Assembly (NCBI RefSeq): GCF_964355755.1
Contig: NC_092673.1
Coordinates: 4,717,001-4,781,000 of the forward strand
Reading direction: 5' to 3'
Source: Antedon mediterranea
Lineage: Eukaryota > Echinodermata > Crinoidea > Comatulida > Antedonidae
Length of the DNA: 64,000 nt
A program made the translations under genes and the position numbers. Each line of letters starts with the position of its first letter. Within the stretch, counting starts at the first letter, position 1. A model generated the notes under the pieces. That model searched no databases and was not told the origin of the DNA. It was given only the letters and a program-made list of their open reading frames with translations. Positions 25,775 to 36,459 of this stretch are shown here, in pieces.

Positions 25775-26090
25775 ACTGTGGAGCAGTGGTAGAGCATTGA
25801 ACTTGCAATCAAGAGGTTGTCGGTTCAAGCCCCGACTCGATCACTGTAGTGTTGAGTCCTTGAGCAAGATTCTTTATCCACATTGTTCCTCCCCACCCAG
25901 GTGATAGAAATGGGTACCGGTATGTAAAAAGTACTGGGAAGGTAAATCAGACTCGTTTGTGCGGGAGGAGTGGCGTTTTCCCCCACAAACACTTAGTGGA
26001 GTCTGGCCCAAACGCTAAGGAAATGGAGAGTTAGCCGTTAGCATTAGCTTAGGTTTCGACTTTACCTTTACCTTGTTTAATTCTCTCATT
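25775..26090 (+). mobile_element. tRNA-derived SINE
   Basis: The head resembles a tRNA gene: GTGGAGCAGTGGTAGAGC matches the A-box region and GGTTCAAGCCC at about 25,832 matches the B box, at the expected spacing. A tRNA-unrelated body of about 230 bp follows and ends in TTACCTTTACCTT. It lacks tRNA folding beyond the promoter half, so it is a SINE and not a tRNA gene. Confidence 0.78.
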
Positions 26091-26321
26091 CTCAGCCGCT
26101 TAACAGGGGCCGTGTCAGGGGGTGGGGGTGCAAAGATAATAATCTTCCTGGTTACTAATTCATGACCCGAAGTATTATCCTGGTCAGTATCCTGGTCTGG
26201 GCCCTTATATCAATGTATGATGTTAATGAAACAATAGTCTCCAGGTATTCTGCACAACCATGGTTGAGAAATATTTTTGAGAAATAGAGTCACCAGAAAT
26301 TATACTTTTACTTTGAAACAT

Positions 26322-26535
26322 ACGGAAGCCCGTTCCGGCCACAAGTTAACTATATTTTAAAAGCTGTTATCTGGCGGCTGCTACTTAATTATCCGCCAGA
26401 TAATTAAGTGGCGGCCGCCAGATAATTAAGTGGCGGCTGCCAGATAATTAAGTGGCGGCCGCCATATAATTAAGTGGCGGCCGCCAGATAACAGCTTTTA
26501 AAATATAGTTAACTTGTGGCCCGAACGGGCTTCCG
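26322..26535. mobile_element. Hairpin element with GGCGGCCGCC internal repeats
   Basis: Termini of about 55 bp are inverted (ACGGAAGCCCGTT...AAGTTAACTATATTTT on the left and the complement ending GGGCTTCCGT on the right). The loop consists of about four 22-bp repeats reading GGCGGCYGCCAGATAATTAAGT. Non-coding. Confidence 0.8.
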
Positions 26536-26739
26536 TAGTAACATGCAATGAAATGTATAAGAATCCCCAGGACCTACTGAAAACAAAATGTGTTCGAATT
26601 TTGTCTAGGTCAAACCGTAGTTTGACCTCAGAACATACATGGCATATACTAACATTCCAAGCTCTTATTTTACCATACTTTTTAATGTGCATGTTACACG
26701 GTGTATTTAACATGGGGCCTGTTTTTGCTGCATATCCTT

Positions 26740-27320
26740 AAAATACGGTATAAAAATATGGTATAAAATACGGTATATTTTATACCGTATTTGTTAGTAC
26801 CCCGTACTATTTTGGGTGGTCGTGTTAAAATTCATCTCTTTTACCCAACCTGCCTTTCGATCCCCCAAAATTAATTTATTCCTTCCTTGCCCGAATTAGA
26901 ATTTGTTATCTTTGTTTTGAACGACAAGTTCGCACACCCCATAGTTTTCTACATTTTTGCTAAATTATCTTTCTAAATCTGGCTGTCCTGTTTGTTCCTT
27001 TTTAATTTTCCCGAAATATTTGTTTCCTCAACAGATTATTTGCAAATGTTGTGATGTTGTTCATTACTTTTGTTGACTTATCCATCCATGTGTAAAAAGC
27101 GTACAGAAAATCAAAATACGGTATTTTTTTATTGCAGCAGAAACGGGTACCAAAAATACGGTATAAATTTAAAAATACCGTATTTTATCCACAAATTGGG
27201 GAAAAACGGTATACACTATACGGTATATTTTTTATGTGCACCGTTTCTGCTGCCAAAAATATACTGTATATATACGGTATTAAAAACATTATTAAATACA
27301 GTATTTACTTGGCAGCGCAA
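26740..27320. repeat. ATACGGTAT palindromes and short inverted-repeat element
   Basis: Multiple ATACGGTAT/ATACCGTAT motifs form local hairpins at 26,743-26,800 and 27,115-27,300. A short element with termini GCAGCAGAAACGG and CCGTTTCTGCTGC spans about 27,135-27,252. Small open frames here come from the repeats. Confidence 0.6.
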
Positions 27321-27801
27321 GCAGGGCCATGGATAACCTAACTTGTCTTTTAACCATTGAGACGATTTTAAACACTGTTTAAATAATAGTATTTAAGAAG
27401 AAAACATTAGAAAAAGTCTCCCAGAAAAACTATGGTGAAATGATGTTGTTTCACAACTACTGTATATATGTATAAGTTGTTAAGCTATGTATAATAATGT
27501 ACAGTATGCACTTAATTTGTATTTTGATGGGTTTTGTTTAGATACGTCTTGTCAGGTCTCTTTTCAATTAGATTCCCATTCACAAATAAATCAGATTTCT
27601 TTTCTTATTTAACTCTTAGCAGCCTGCATGTATTTTTGTTTTGAGTTGTAAAGCAATTACAGGAATTTAATTTGATCTATATACAATGTATATACAATCA
27701 CTTTGGTGAGTAAAGTATTAAGAAGTAGCTCTTTGTGTACATTATTTGTAAAGCATCATACTAGTTACTGGTTTGTCTTTGTAGATACCCCATCCTAAGG
27801 A

Positions 27802-28677
27802 ATGATAATGGCAGATAATAATACAAGAAGATATTCATATCCTAGCCTAGAAATGCCATTAAATGATATTAAATATGGAGAAAAAGATATTATTGGACGA
27901 GGTGGAACAAGCATCGTGTATAAAGGTGTTTATAAAGATTTTCCGGTTGTGATTAAACATCTTAACCGTGTTCAAGAAATTGAAGTCGTTGCACTAAGAA
28001 TGATTAAAGATGATAAAGAAAGTAAACATATCGGTAGAAAGTTCATCACACATATTTTAGGGGTCATTACACAACCATTCCCATTGTACTGTATCGTAAT
28101 GGAATATGTAGCAAATGGGACATTACTAAAATATTTAAGTCAGAAACTGCAACAGCAACAACGTCTTGAGCATGACAAATTCTTCACATGGACCCGCCAA
28201 GGCGCCCTCGCAATACAGTATCTTCATGAATGCAAAATAATTCATCGTGACATCAAATCGCCAAATGTTTTAATTACTGATAAATACAATTTGAAACTTT
28301 GTGACTTTGGAATTTCCCGTATAACAGACCAGACAATTACAACAACATTTGCTGGGTCTATTCCATGGGTAGCCCCTGAAAATTGTAATTATGGGGCTCC
28401 TTGGTCAAACATAAAAGTCTCACCGCGTTCGGACATTTACTCATACGGTGTAGTGATTTGGGAAATGTGGACTTGTAGAAAACCAGATGTTTTGATTAAA
28501 GTGGATGGTATGTACCCGCTAGTTGAAGGGACACCCCTTAAGTTAAAGGATATGCTGCATAGTTGCTGGGAGGGAGATAGAAGGAAAAGGCCAAGTATTC
28601 CAGACATACTGAAAACTATGAAGGCTTTGTCTGTTACAATGGGGATTGAAGTCAAAGATTTTATAGAGGTACAGTAA
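27802..28677 (+). CDS. Protein kinase (TKL-like), possibly first coding exon of a kinase-macrodomain gene
   Basis: A complete catalytic domain in a single exon: glycine loop GRGGTSIVYKG (residues 32-42), VVIK lysine 52, HRDIKSPN with aspartate 150, DFG aspartate 168, APE-type VAPE at 190-193, SDIYSYGVVIWEM and a terminal RKRPS helix. All catalytic residues are present, so it should be active. The sequence looks most like the TKL/mixed-lineage group; the substrate is unknown. The start ATG lies 18 bases after a TTTGTAG acceptor-like site. Unspliced, the frame ends 291 codons long in EVQ and TAA. The last codons contain GAG followed by GTACAG, a phase-0 donor at 28668/28669 that would fuse the kinase in frame to KH/macro exons at 30702 or 31815. 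That fusion is inferred. Confidence 0.85.
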   Translation: MIMADNNTRRYSYPSLEMPLNDIKYGEKDIIGRGGTSIVYKGVYKDFPVVIKHLNRVQEIEVVALRMIKDDKESKHIGRKFITHILGVITQPFPLYCIVMEYVANGTLLKYLSQKLQQQQRLEHDKFFTWTRQGALAIQYLHECKIIHRDIKSPNVLITDKYNLKLCDFGISRITDQTITTTFAGSIPWVAPENCNYGAPWSNIKVSPRSDIYSYGVVIWEMWTCRKPDVLIKVDGMYPLVEGTPLKLKDMLHSCWEGDRRKRPSIPDILKTMKALSVTMGIEVKDFIEVQ

Positions 28678-29220
28678 CGTTCCTAAAAAATGTTTTTCAT
28701 TAATGTTTACCTTTTCTAGGGCTTTTTTTAAGCTACTGTTTATGACCTGAATTAGACTACACTTCTTGTAAAGCTTCAAGCCACGACTAAAAAATAATGT
28801 ATTGGAAAAAGGGAATAAAATGCTGAGTATGAAATCTTCAGCTATTAAAAAAAGTTACTGTGCAACAAGCTGAAAAGATTAATACAGTTGTAAAAAGGAT
28901 TTATAAATAAGTCATTTTAAATCCAGTGTTTCATACCAGAGGCGTCACTGGTAGTGAAAATGATGCTGTAAATGTAAAATGAATTATTATTTTCATTTTG
29001 TTCTTGAATTTAATCTGTTTTAATTTTCAAGATTCAAGATTTAAAAAACAATTCATCTTCCTTAAGGAAATAATAGCAGCATAAAAAGACATTTAAAAAT
29101 TAAGTAAAAAATATACAGTATGAGATGTTTAAATTTATATAAAATCTACAAATATATAAAAATACATGCATCTCTTTAAAAATTATATGACAACCCTACC
29201 AATTTATTTTTTGTTTATAG
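28678..29220. other. Intron-like spacer after the kinase exon
   Basis: AT-rich, non-coding, ending in a TTTGTTTATAG acceptor at 29220. Nothing else recognisable. Confidence 0.5.
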
Positions 29221-29878
29221 ATGCCAAATGACAGACCTGGTGGTGACAAAGATGCTGTAAACAAAACAGTAAATGAGGTTGTGGAAGATTTAGCAATGAC
29301 CGACTTCTTCAATATTTCGGATATTGAAATTGATACGATGGAAAGTGATCGATTTTCTAATAAAGGACAAACTGTTGCAGTGTCTAATGGCAACCTTCGG
29401 TCAAAGATGGCTGAGGAGTCTTCTAGCAAACGTAACTTCCGTGATAAAAATAAGCCAAATTTTAACAGAAAGGATAAATCAAATTTTAAGTTTAGAGGAA
29501 ATGCTAAATTATCACCAACAAATGGTTCAATGAAAAAAATCTCAAGTCAGTCAGAAGAAGTAGCATGGAAGTATTAGAAGAACATAAAAGAAAAGGATGT
29601 CCACCTTCTGGATTCAGAAAAATTCAGCATGCGTTTGATGGAAATACTACAAAAATCAAGAGATCAAGTAGTTTGAGCAGACTACCAAATAGAACTGTAG
29701 ATTCGAAGGAAACTACTTCTTTGTTTGATGGAAAAAACAGAACAAGAAGTTTGGAACCTATTTCTGGTGAAAGACAGTCAAGGCGTGATTCAAGGAAAAC
29801 CGACACCTTTGGTTTTAAAGAACAACCTGCCTATTCAAGTTTAGATATCTGGATAAAGAAAGTCAAAGAGGTACAGTA
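29221..29878 (+). pseudogene. Detached linker exon fragment of a Deltex-like paralog
   Basis: Clearly related to the linker following macrodomain 2 of the gene at 14,740-20,276. Shared phrases include DTMESDR, AKLSPTNG, VLEEH.RKG, and RTVD. The frame from 29221 (phase 0 after a TATAG acceptor) runs to a stop at 29575-29577. Comparison with the intact gene shows a 7-bp deletion just after GCATGG, and the homologous reading continues in another frame to 29878. The 3' end (GTCAAAGAGGTACAGTA at about 29,855) resembles the end of the kinase exon, so the piece seems to be joined to a second kinase-exon remnant. Probably non-functional, although an upstream exon could still splice into it. Confidence 0.72.
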
Positions 29879-30117
29879 GCATTTCTATAAATGTTTCTGA
29901 AGAGACAATACAGTTGTAAAAAAAATGATTTTATAATTAGTTATCGGCACTTGGCAGATAACCCCTTGTTATTGTCAGGATCTTTGTTTCTTATTCTAGT
30001 CTTTCTTTCCCAACATTTTGTTGCAGCTGTATCTCTAATCCTTGTCAACATAAAATTGTATTGCTTTGTCAAAAGATTGACCTCAAGCTGTAATTGTGCA
30101 GGAAACTTTGTTATATG

Positions 30118-30420
30118 ACGTTAGAGTCGCGCAGCGTAAGTTATGCGCGATTTTATGAAATGTTTATGGTTGCTCATAAATTCTGAACAAAAATTTATTT
30201 TTCAATGAAACTTTACGAAAGTGTATTTCATAATATTGAGCAACTTTTTGACATGATAAAAATGGCATGCTTCGCAAAAAATTATGCGTGATTACGCGCA
30301 TTTAAGATTTCAAAAAATGCGCAGAATTAATTTAGCGTACATTTCAGGTCATTTTGCGCATTTCAAAATGTTATAATTTGTTTGCGCTTTGCACACAGCT
30401 AGCACAAAGCATAGAAAAAT
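30118..30420. mobile_element. Degenerate relative of the GCGC-rich element at 34.6-35.5 kb
   Basis: Begins AGAGTCGCGCAGCG and contains repeated GCGCATTT/ATTACGCGC motifs, TTTGACATG and TCATAAATT phrases like those inside the element at about 34,611-35,516, but without the GACCGAC arrays. Non-coding. Confidence 0.5.
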
Positions 30421-30701
30421 GGTTTTTGTTTTTCATACCACCTGTAGTAGTTTTCATTCATTTTGATGAACTCTAATTGCAAAATGTACGTTAAACTTTA
30501 ATACTAATAATAATTAAAGAATAGGTAATTTAATGCAAATTTGTTTCAGTATATTTCAATCTGTTATAGCTCCTCTTAATGAAAAGTGACCCGGATGATT
30601 AAATATTATTATGGAAGCTGTTAAATTGCAGATATGAATTCATATAAAAATTGTGTTTATCTGATGTCATGACGTCATCATATGACTTGTTCTACTTGTA
30701 G

Positions 30702-31048
30702 GATTTTAGTGTTGTTGAGGCAGAAGTTAAATCAAAATACATACCTGATGCCTTTAATGATGATGCCATCAGAGAACTCGAGACGCATACAGATGTAACA
30801 TTTACAATCCAACATCATGAGCACTTGCCCGATGTTTATATTGTTAAAGGAACTCTGCAAGCTGTAGAGAGGGCAGAATATTATTTGCGAAAGCTGTATA
30901 GAAATGGACAAAAAAATAGTGATTCTGAAGTGATAGATGCAGAAGACAATCAACACCAATGCAAGTCAGTTACAGGATGTCATGAGGATTCAACAGTAAG
31001 AAATTCAACTACACCATTAAGGCGACTGTTAACTAAGACTAATCTTTA
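30702..31048 (+). pseudogene. Truncated KH-like exon, duplicate 1
   Basis: After a TTGTAG acceptor the frame reads DFSVVEAEV...YIPDAFNDDAI, then VYIVKGTLQAVERAEYYLRKLY. This is the phase-0 N-terminal exon of the Deltex-like gene in a second copy. Homology fades after about 80 codons. The frame stops at 31046-31048, before any macrodomain. It could act as an alternative terminal exon of the kinase transcript, but it is more simply a remnant of unequal exchange. Confidence 0.7.
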
Positions 31049-31814
31049 AAAATGTAGATATAAATTCATATAAAATTTATATGCCTGATGTTTTGACGTC
31101 ATCATATGGCAAGCTGAATTTAAAAAGTATTTTTTTCATCTCTTCCGTCATTTACTTACAAATTTAAAAGAGCATGCACCACGCTTCTACGCGTCCAATT
31201 TTCTTCCAATTCTTATATCCTTTTGCTCAAATCATTATCATTCCGAAATTGCCATCTTCATGTTTGATTTTGATGGTGTCATCATAGCAACAAATGAGAA
31301 CATTTGTGGGTCCCAAAATTTCACCTATGCTACACTGTATATAGATAATATACATAATGTATATATTAATAATACATAATGTATATATTAATAACACATA
31401 ATAGGCACAACTCAGCACCACTATAAGCGTATGCATCAGATCATAGGATGGAATACGTCAACGTTTTGCACTTATATAATTTATAATAAAGTATTTAAAA
31501 AAATTAATGTCAGTAAAATTATTTTTTATCACAATGATCACCTATAATTCAATTCTAGTTTTTTGTTGGAATTTGATTGATTTTGTAGATTGGTAGCTTG
31601 AACAAGGGGTGCACCCTTAAACCCTTTACACAAGTCTATTACAGTATTACTATCAGTGCAACCATGTGTGAAATCCTGGATCTGCTTGCCCTTGATAACG
31701 GTCCTTTTGTGCTTTAGAATTGTTATTTCATCTGAGAAATTTTACACTATTATAGTGATAATAATACTATTATATCACTAGATTTGATAGATTAATTATT
31801 TTTTCTAACTGCAG
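31049..31814. other. Duplicated intron 1 of the Deltex-like locus
   Basis: The stretch 31,590-31,814 matches 14,815-15,033 of the intact gene (for example CATGTGTGAAATCCTGGATC in both), so the duplication was of genomic DNA and not an mRNA copy. The part before 31,590 has no recognised content. Confidence 0.7.
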
Positions 31815-34362
31815 GTTTTTAGTGCTGTTGAGGCTGAAGTTAAATCAAAATACATACCGGTACCTGATGTCTTTAATGATGATGCTATCGGAGACCTTGA
31901 GACATACACTGGTGTAAAATTTACAATCCAACATCACAAACACTTGCCTGACGTTTATATCGTTCAAGGAAATCTGGAAGCTGTACAGAGGGCAGACTCT
32001 TTTTTGCAAAAGCTGTATAAAGATAGACAAAATGTTGCAGAGAATGTTAATCCTGGATTCAAAGTGCAAGAGACTCATTATGTTAGTGGTGGAGATTCAA
32101 CAGTAAGAAATTCTACAAATGCAACTAGCTCTCAAAGACCAACCTCTGAAAGTGACAGCGATTTTCGAAAGAACAAAAATGTTGCAGTGAGTGTTAGTGC
32201 TAGGTTAGAGACTGATTATGCTAATGGTGGCACGAAATATTTAAATGACATAGAATATGAGAAGTTCACTAAGTTATCAGCAGGTTATTCCTTCTATGAA
32301 GCATCCAAATGTACTTCTCCAAGACAAGTTGAATGTTCTTTGACATTTAAGACACCAGTAACCCATCACAATGTTTCAATTTATGTTGGAGATTTAACTA
32401 AAATCACAGCAGATGCAGTTGTTTGTCCAACTAATTCTGTTTTAGGACATGATGGTGATGCTGCTAAAGTTTGTGGATATATGTATCCATATTCAGTCAA
32501 TCATACTAAAGGAAGAAAACTACCCTCTAAATGTATTATTTATGCTGTAGAACCTGTATGGAACACAACCAAGAATAAAAGAGATTTTTTTCTTTTGTTA
32601 AAGAAAACATTCATGAATTGTTTTGAGTATGCATATAATTTGTCGATAAACCACATAGCTCTACCACTAATTAGTTCAGGTAGGTTGAAGAGACAGATGT
32701 ACTGATTTGTTTATATTGAATGAGTGCACATATTTAATTAGCCAATCTTTAATTAGGCAATATAATATTTTTTTATACATGTAAATATAAAAATATGATA
32801 TTAATTTACACTGTTTGAGTCTCAACCCCTAAAGGGTCTTTCACACCTGTTCCGGCTTGGTTCCGGTCTGGCGCCGGCAAATCAAGTCGAACGTCAATGT
32901 TTCATTTTTACGCGGCTACACGCATATCGATTGGTGCATAGCCTCATAGAGCGTTGTGAACAGGTGTGAAAGACCCTTAAGCGTTCCATTCCTCATAGGA
33001 GGCACTGAAGAGTGACATTGGTACAGTATTATACATTGGAAAGGTTTGTGAAATACAAGAGACTGGAGAAATGCCAATAAAGCATACTCAAATGTCCTGT
33101 TCTGTAAAGTTCTGCATATTTTACACTGATATTACTTTATGTTTACCTAGGAATTTATGGTGGGCCAATTAATGAATGCTCGGAGGCTTTGTATGAAGCA
33201 TTGATGGATTTTGACCGTATCAAATTTAGAAGACCACTCGAAATTCATGTTGTTGACATCAATAATGAATCAGTGGATCATTTGCAGATCCTATTTGTAG
33301 AGCACCTTAATTCACATTCTATTCCATTCAAAAGGAATAGAGTACCATCACCTCTGAGTAGAAGCACAATGCACAGTACCGACATCAGTGGAAGAAGTGG
33401 TTACGCTTCAAGAGGTTCTCCAGTTGTGAAAGATTTTCCAATGATCATCTCCTTAGATGAGAAAAGAAGCTCTTCAGGGAGTCCTGAGACTACCCGTTAC
33501 AGGAATTCATCAGAACAATTTGAAGAGTCTAGAAGAGAATTAAGTTCCAATGGATATCTACATAGAAATGAGTCATCACTAATCACCAACAGATCTAATG
33601 GACCTGTTTTGTCTTTCAAAACAAAGAAAAATTGTCACAAGATTTCCATTTATATTGGTGATTTGACAAAAGTGAAAGCTGATGCTATTGTTAATGCAGC
33701 CAACTCTCAACTAAGACATGTTGGAGGAGTTGCGAAAGCAATCGCTGATGCTGGAGGGTATAAAGTTGTAGAAGAATCAAATGAATATGTCAGAGTATGG
33801 GGCCCTCTATACCCATCTCAAGTCATTCAGACCAGCGGAGGACGTCTTCCCGCTAAATATGTTATTCATGCTGTTAGGCCTGTATGGAAAAACTATAAAC
33901 ATGAGAAAGACTGTTTGGAAACCTTGATGGCAACATTCATGAATTGTTTTCAGCTTGCATCAAAAAGTCTTGAAATTAAAAATATTGCGCTTCCACTAAT
34001 TAGTTCAGGTAAGGTTAAAATGTCTTTAATAATTTATTTATTTTCTTGGGAATTATAACCACAACATACTCCAATATTGTATTAATTTTATAAATGTCAT
34101 ATATTGTCTTTTTTTATTGGTTATCTTTCATAAAATGAACACAACTACAAATATATTGATTTTTTTCAGGTATGGTGTACCAATTGAGAAATGTGTTCAA
34201 TCATTGTACCTAGCATTAATGGAATTTGATGTTGAGTGTAATTCTCCACTTAATATACATGTTGTTGATACAAGTGTGGACGTGATTAGACATTTGCAGG
34301 CACTGTTTTCTCATTACTTGAAGTTGGATGATATTCAATTTGATACAATGGAAAGCGATTAA
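31815..34362 (+). pseudogene. Macrodomain paralog with damaged macrodomain 1 and frameshifted end
   Basis: Duplicate of exons 2-4 of the intact gene: 31815-32679 (KH-like plus first half of macrodomain 1), 33151-34008 (end of macrodomain 1 and most of macrodomain 2), and 34170 onward. The first two exons are fully open with conserved phases. Macrodomain 1 has lost about 20 residues around the GGVAK loop (GHDGDAAKVCGY). Macrodomain 2 keeps ADAIVNAANS and the glycine loop, but the paralog reads HAVRPVW where the intact copy has HAVGPVW. In the third exon a 4-bp deletion next to the acceptor shifts the frame, and splicing there would stop at 34213. In the unshifted frame there is a TAA at 34360-34362. 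It is either a pseudogene or a shortened kinase/macro protein if joined to the kinase exon. Confidence 0.75.
32833..32977. mobile_element. MITE with AGGGTCTTTCACACC termini
   Basis: A 145-bp element with inverted ends AGGGTCTTTCACACCTGTTC and its complement, flanked by TAA at 32830-32832 and 32978-32980. It lies in the intron between the two macrodomain exons of the paralog and is absent from the matching intron of the intact gene, so it inserted after the duplication or was lost there. Confidence 0.85.
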
Positions 34363-34610
34363 TTATAAAGTCAAACGTATCAGAAATTATCTAAAGAAAG
34401 ACAAACTGATGCAGTGTCTAATGGCTGATGAGTCTTCTAGCAAACTTAACTTCCTTGATAAATTTAAGAAAAATTTTAACAGAAAAGAGAAATCAGATTT
34501 TAGGGTTACCCAGAATTTTAAATTATCACCAACAAATGGTTCAATGAAAAAAAATCTCAAGTCAGTCAGAAGAAGTAGCATGGTTGCATAAAGTATTATA
34601 AGAACATAAA
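34363..34610 (+). pseudogene. Broken linker of the macrodomain paralog, left part
   Basis: Matches the linker of the intact gene (DESSSKLNFLDKFKKNF, LSPTNGSMKK) but in shifted frames with several stops, including one in the VLEEH phrase at about 34,597. The homology stops at about 34,608, where a mobile element begins. Confidence 0.75.
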
Positions 34611-35516
34611 AAAACAAGGCCAACAGCCATTAAGTCGCGTGCTACAATGCATAATGATACCGGACCGACAGACACAGACCGACAGACAGACCGACCGACA
34701 GACAGACCGACCGACATAGTGAACTATAGTCGCGTCCACGCGACTAAAAAGGCATAATTTTGACGAATTTTTTAACTTTTTCATCAAAAACGTGCGCAAA
34801 TTATCCAAATCGACGTGCTCGTATGACGTAGTTTTAAGTCGAAATTGTTTAAAAGATGGTAAAATTATTAGAAAAGGCTGCAAAAACATAAATCACGCGA
34901 AAAAAGTATGTATTTAACGCTACGTGCGCACCACGCGCGTAAAAATTTGCGCGCTTATGGGAATTTTTGACATGCTCAAAATGACAAGAAACGCGTAGAA
35001 AGTTGATTAAAAATGAATTTTGCGCATTTTAAAATGTGCGCGCGTAACTTTATGGCTTTGTGACTCATGGCAATTTTGTAAACGCTTAAAATTGCCTGAA
35101 ACGTACTCTTATTTCATCGAAAATAAATTTTGAAAATTTTAAGCGCGCGTACGCATGCGTTACATGCGCTACGTACGTAATTGTATTGCCATATGATGAT
35201 TTATGCCCTGAAATTTATGAGTACCAAATTTTATTTAATTGTGATTCATGGTTGTGAAGATATGATTACAAACGTGATTTCGTTAAATCGTGCGTAGACC
35301 GCGTAATTTTTTATTGCGCACCGTGAAAACATAACCACATCGATTCCTGGCCATAAGGAATATACTGTGAAAAATTGACTTAGCTAGATTAAACTGATAT
35401 CAAGATAAGGTCAGAAAGCGATAAAACGCATGGTGATACCGGACCGACAGACAGACCGACAGACCGACAGACCGACCGACATAGTGAACTATAGAGTCGC
35501 TTCCACGCGACTGAAA
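34611..35516. mobile_element. Element with GACCGACAGACAGACC arrays at both ends
   Basis: About 900 bp of foreign DNA interrupts the paralog's linker; the homologous sequence resumes at GATGTCCACTTTCTGG. Both ends carry GATACCGGACCGACAGACA arrays followed by CATAGTGAACTATAG and GTCGC...CACGCGACT. The interior is rich in GCGC motifs and has no coding potential. The two end modules are in the same orientation, so this may be a non-autonomous element with direct terminal modules or two nested copies. Confidence 0.7.
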
Positions 35517-35715
35517 ATGATGTCCACTTTCTGGATTCAGAAAAATTCAGCATGCGTTTGATGGAAATACTCCAAGAGATTAAGTAGTAGACTACCAAAT
35601 AGAACAGTAGACTTGAAGGAAGCTAATTCTGGTGAAAGACAAGGCACAAATATATGGAAAATTACAATTTCAACTTTGTTGTAGAGATGAACTATCTGCC
35701 AAAGGCATACGTTAA
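35517..35715 (+). pseudogene. Right part of the broken paralog, ending in the Deltex C-terminus
   Basis: Linker homology resumes for about 120 bases, then jumps at about 35,680 to the last coding codons of the intact gene (DEL.AKGIR, stop TAA at 35713-35715). Both RING fingers and nearly all of the DTC domain are missing, so a deletion removed the catalytic half of this copy. Confidence 0.75.
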
Positions 35716-36455
35716 CTTCATGTCCTGTTCTTGTCGTAGGACGTAGGATTAGGAAGAACTAGAGACAAGATGAAAGTATCAATTTAAGTCTGAAATAGTA
35801 TACAACCCGTGGCTCTCAATCCGAAATATGAATATTTTATCCACAATTGTATTGCAGACAAATTTCATACACATTTATAAAGTGTAATTTCTAATAGAAT
35901 ATATGTGAAATATATTTAGAGATGTATAAAATGAAAAGGAATAAGTTTGTATCATGTGTGATGCATGTTACATTATAAGTTTTCTATTGTATATTAATCT
36001 ATATATTTGAGGAAATAAAAAAAAGTGAAATCTTCTTCTATAATAAAACTATAACTAATACATTATCTTGTGTACTCCACAGTATTGCATATCTTTAGTT
36101 GTGGGGCATAATATATGGATAAGAACAGAGGTAAAAAATAAGTCACATTCTCAGTATAAAAGAAATTGTAATTTAAAAATGAAATGTAACTAAATAATGG
36201 CAGAAACAAAACTTCTGAAGCAATTTATATTTAATAATGAAGTTACTGTCAGATTAATATTTAATACAGTATTATTTGAATAAACTAACCTTTATTAGAT
36301 TTAGAACTCACTGTATGTTTAGTAGATAGTCTAAGATATGTATATAAGTTGGTGATTGCACAGAATATGAATGAATGTAATTGACTGTAGTAGTTTGTAT
36401 ACAACAAATTGTTGGAATTAAACCTTGGTTCCCACTATGACGCAACGCAAGGAGT
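35716..36455. other. Duplicated 3' flank of the Deltex-like locus
   Basis: Matches parts of 20,277-21,060 (for example TATGTATATAAGTTGGTGATT in both, read here in two overlapping pieces). A fragment of the GGTTCCCACTA MITE family starts at 36,424. Non-coding. Confidence 0.6.
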
Positions 36456-36459
36456 TTTG

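Noticed and set aside
25780-25850. Possible tRNA gene
   Set aside because: A and B boxes are present, but the acceptor and anticodon stems do not close and a long unrelated body follows, so it is called a SINE.
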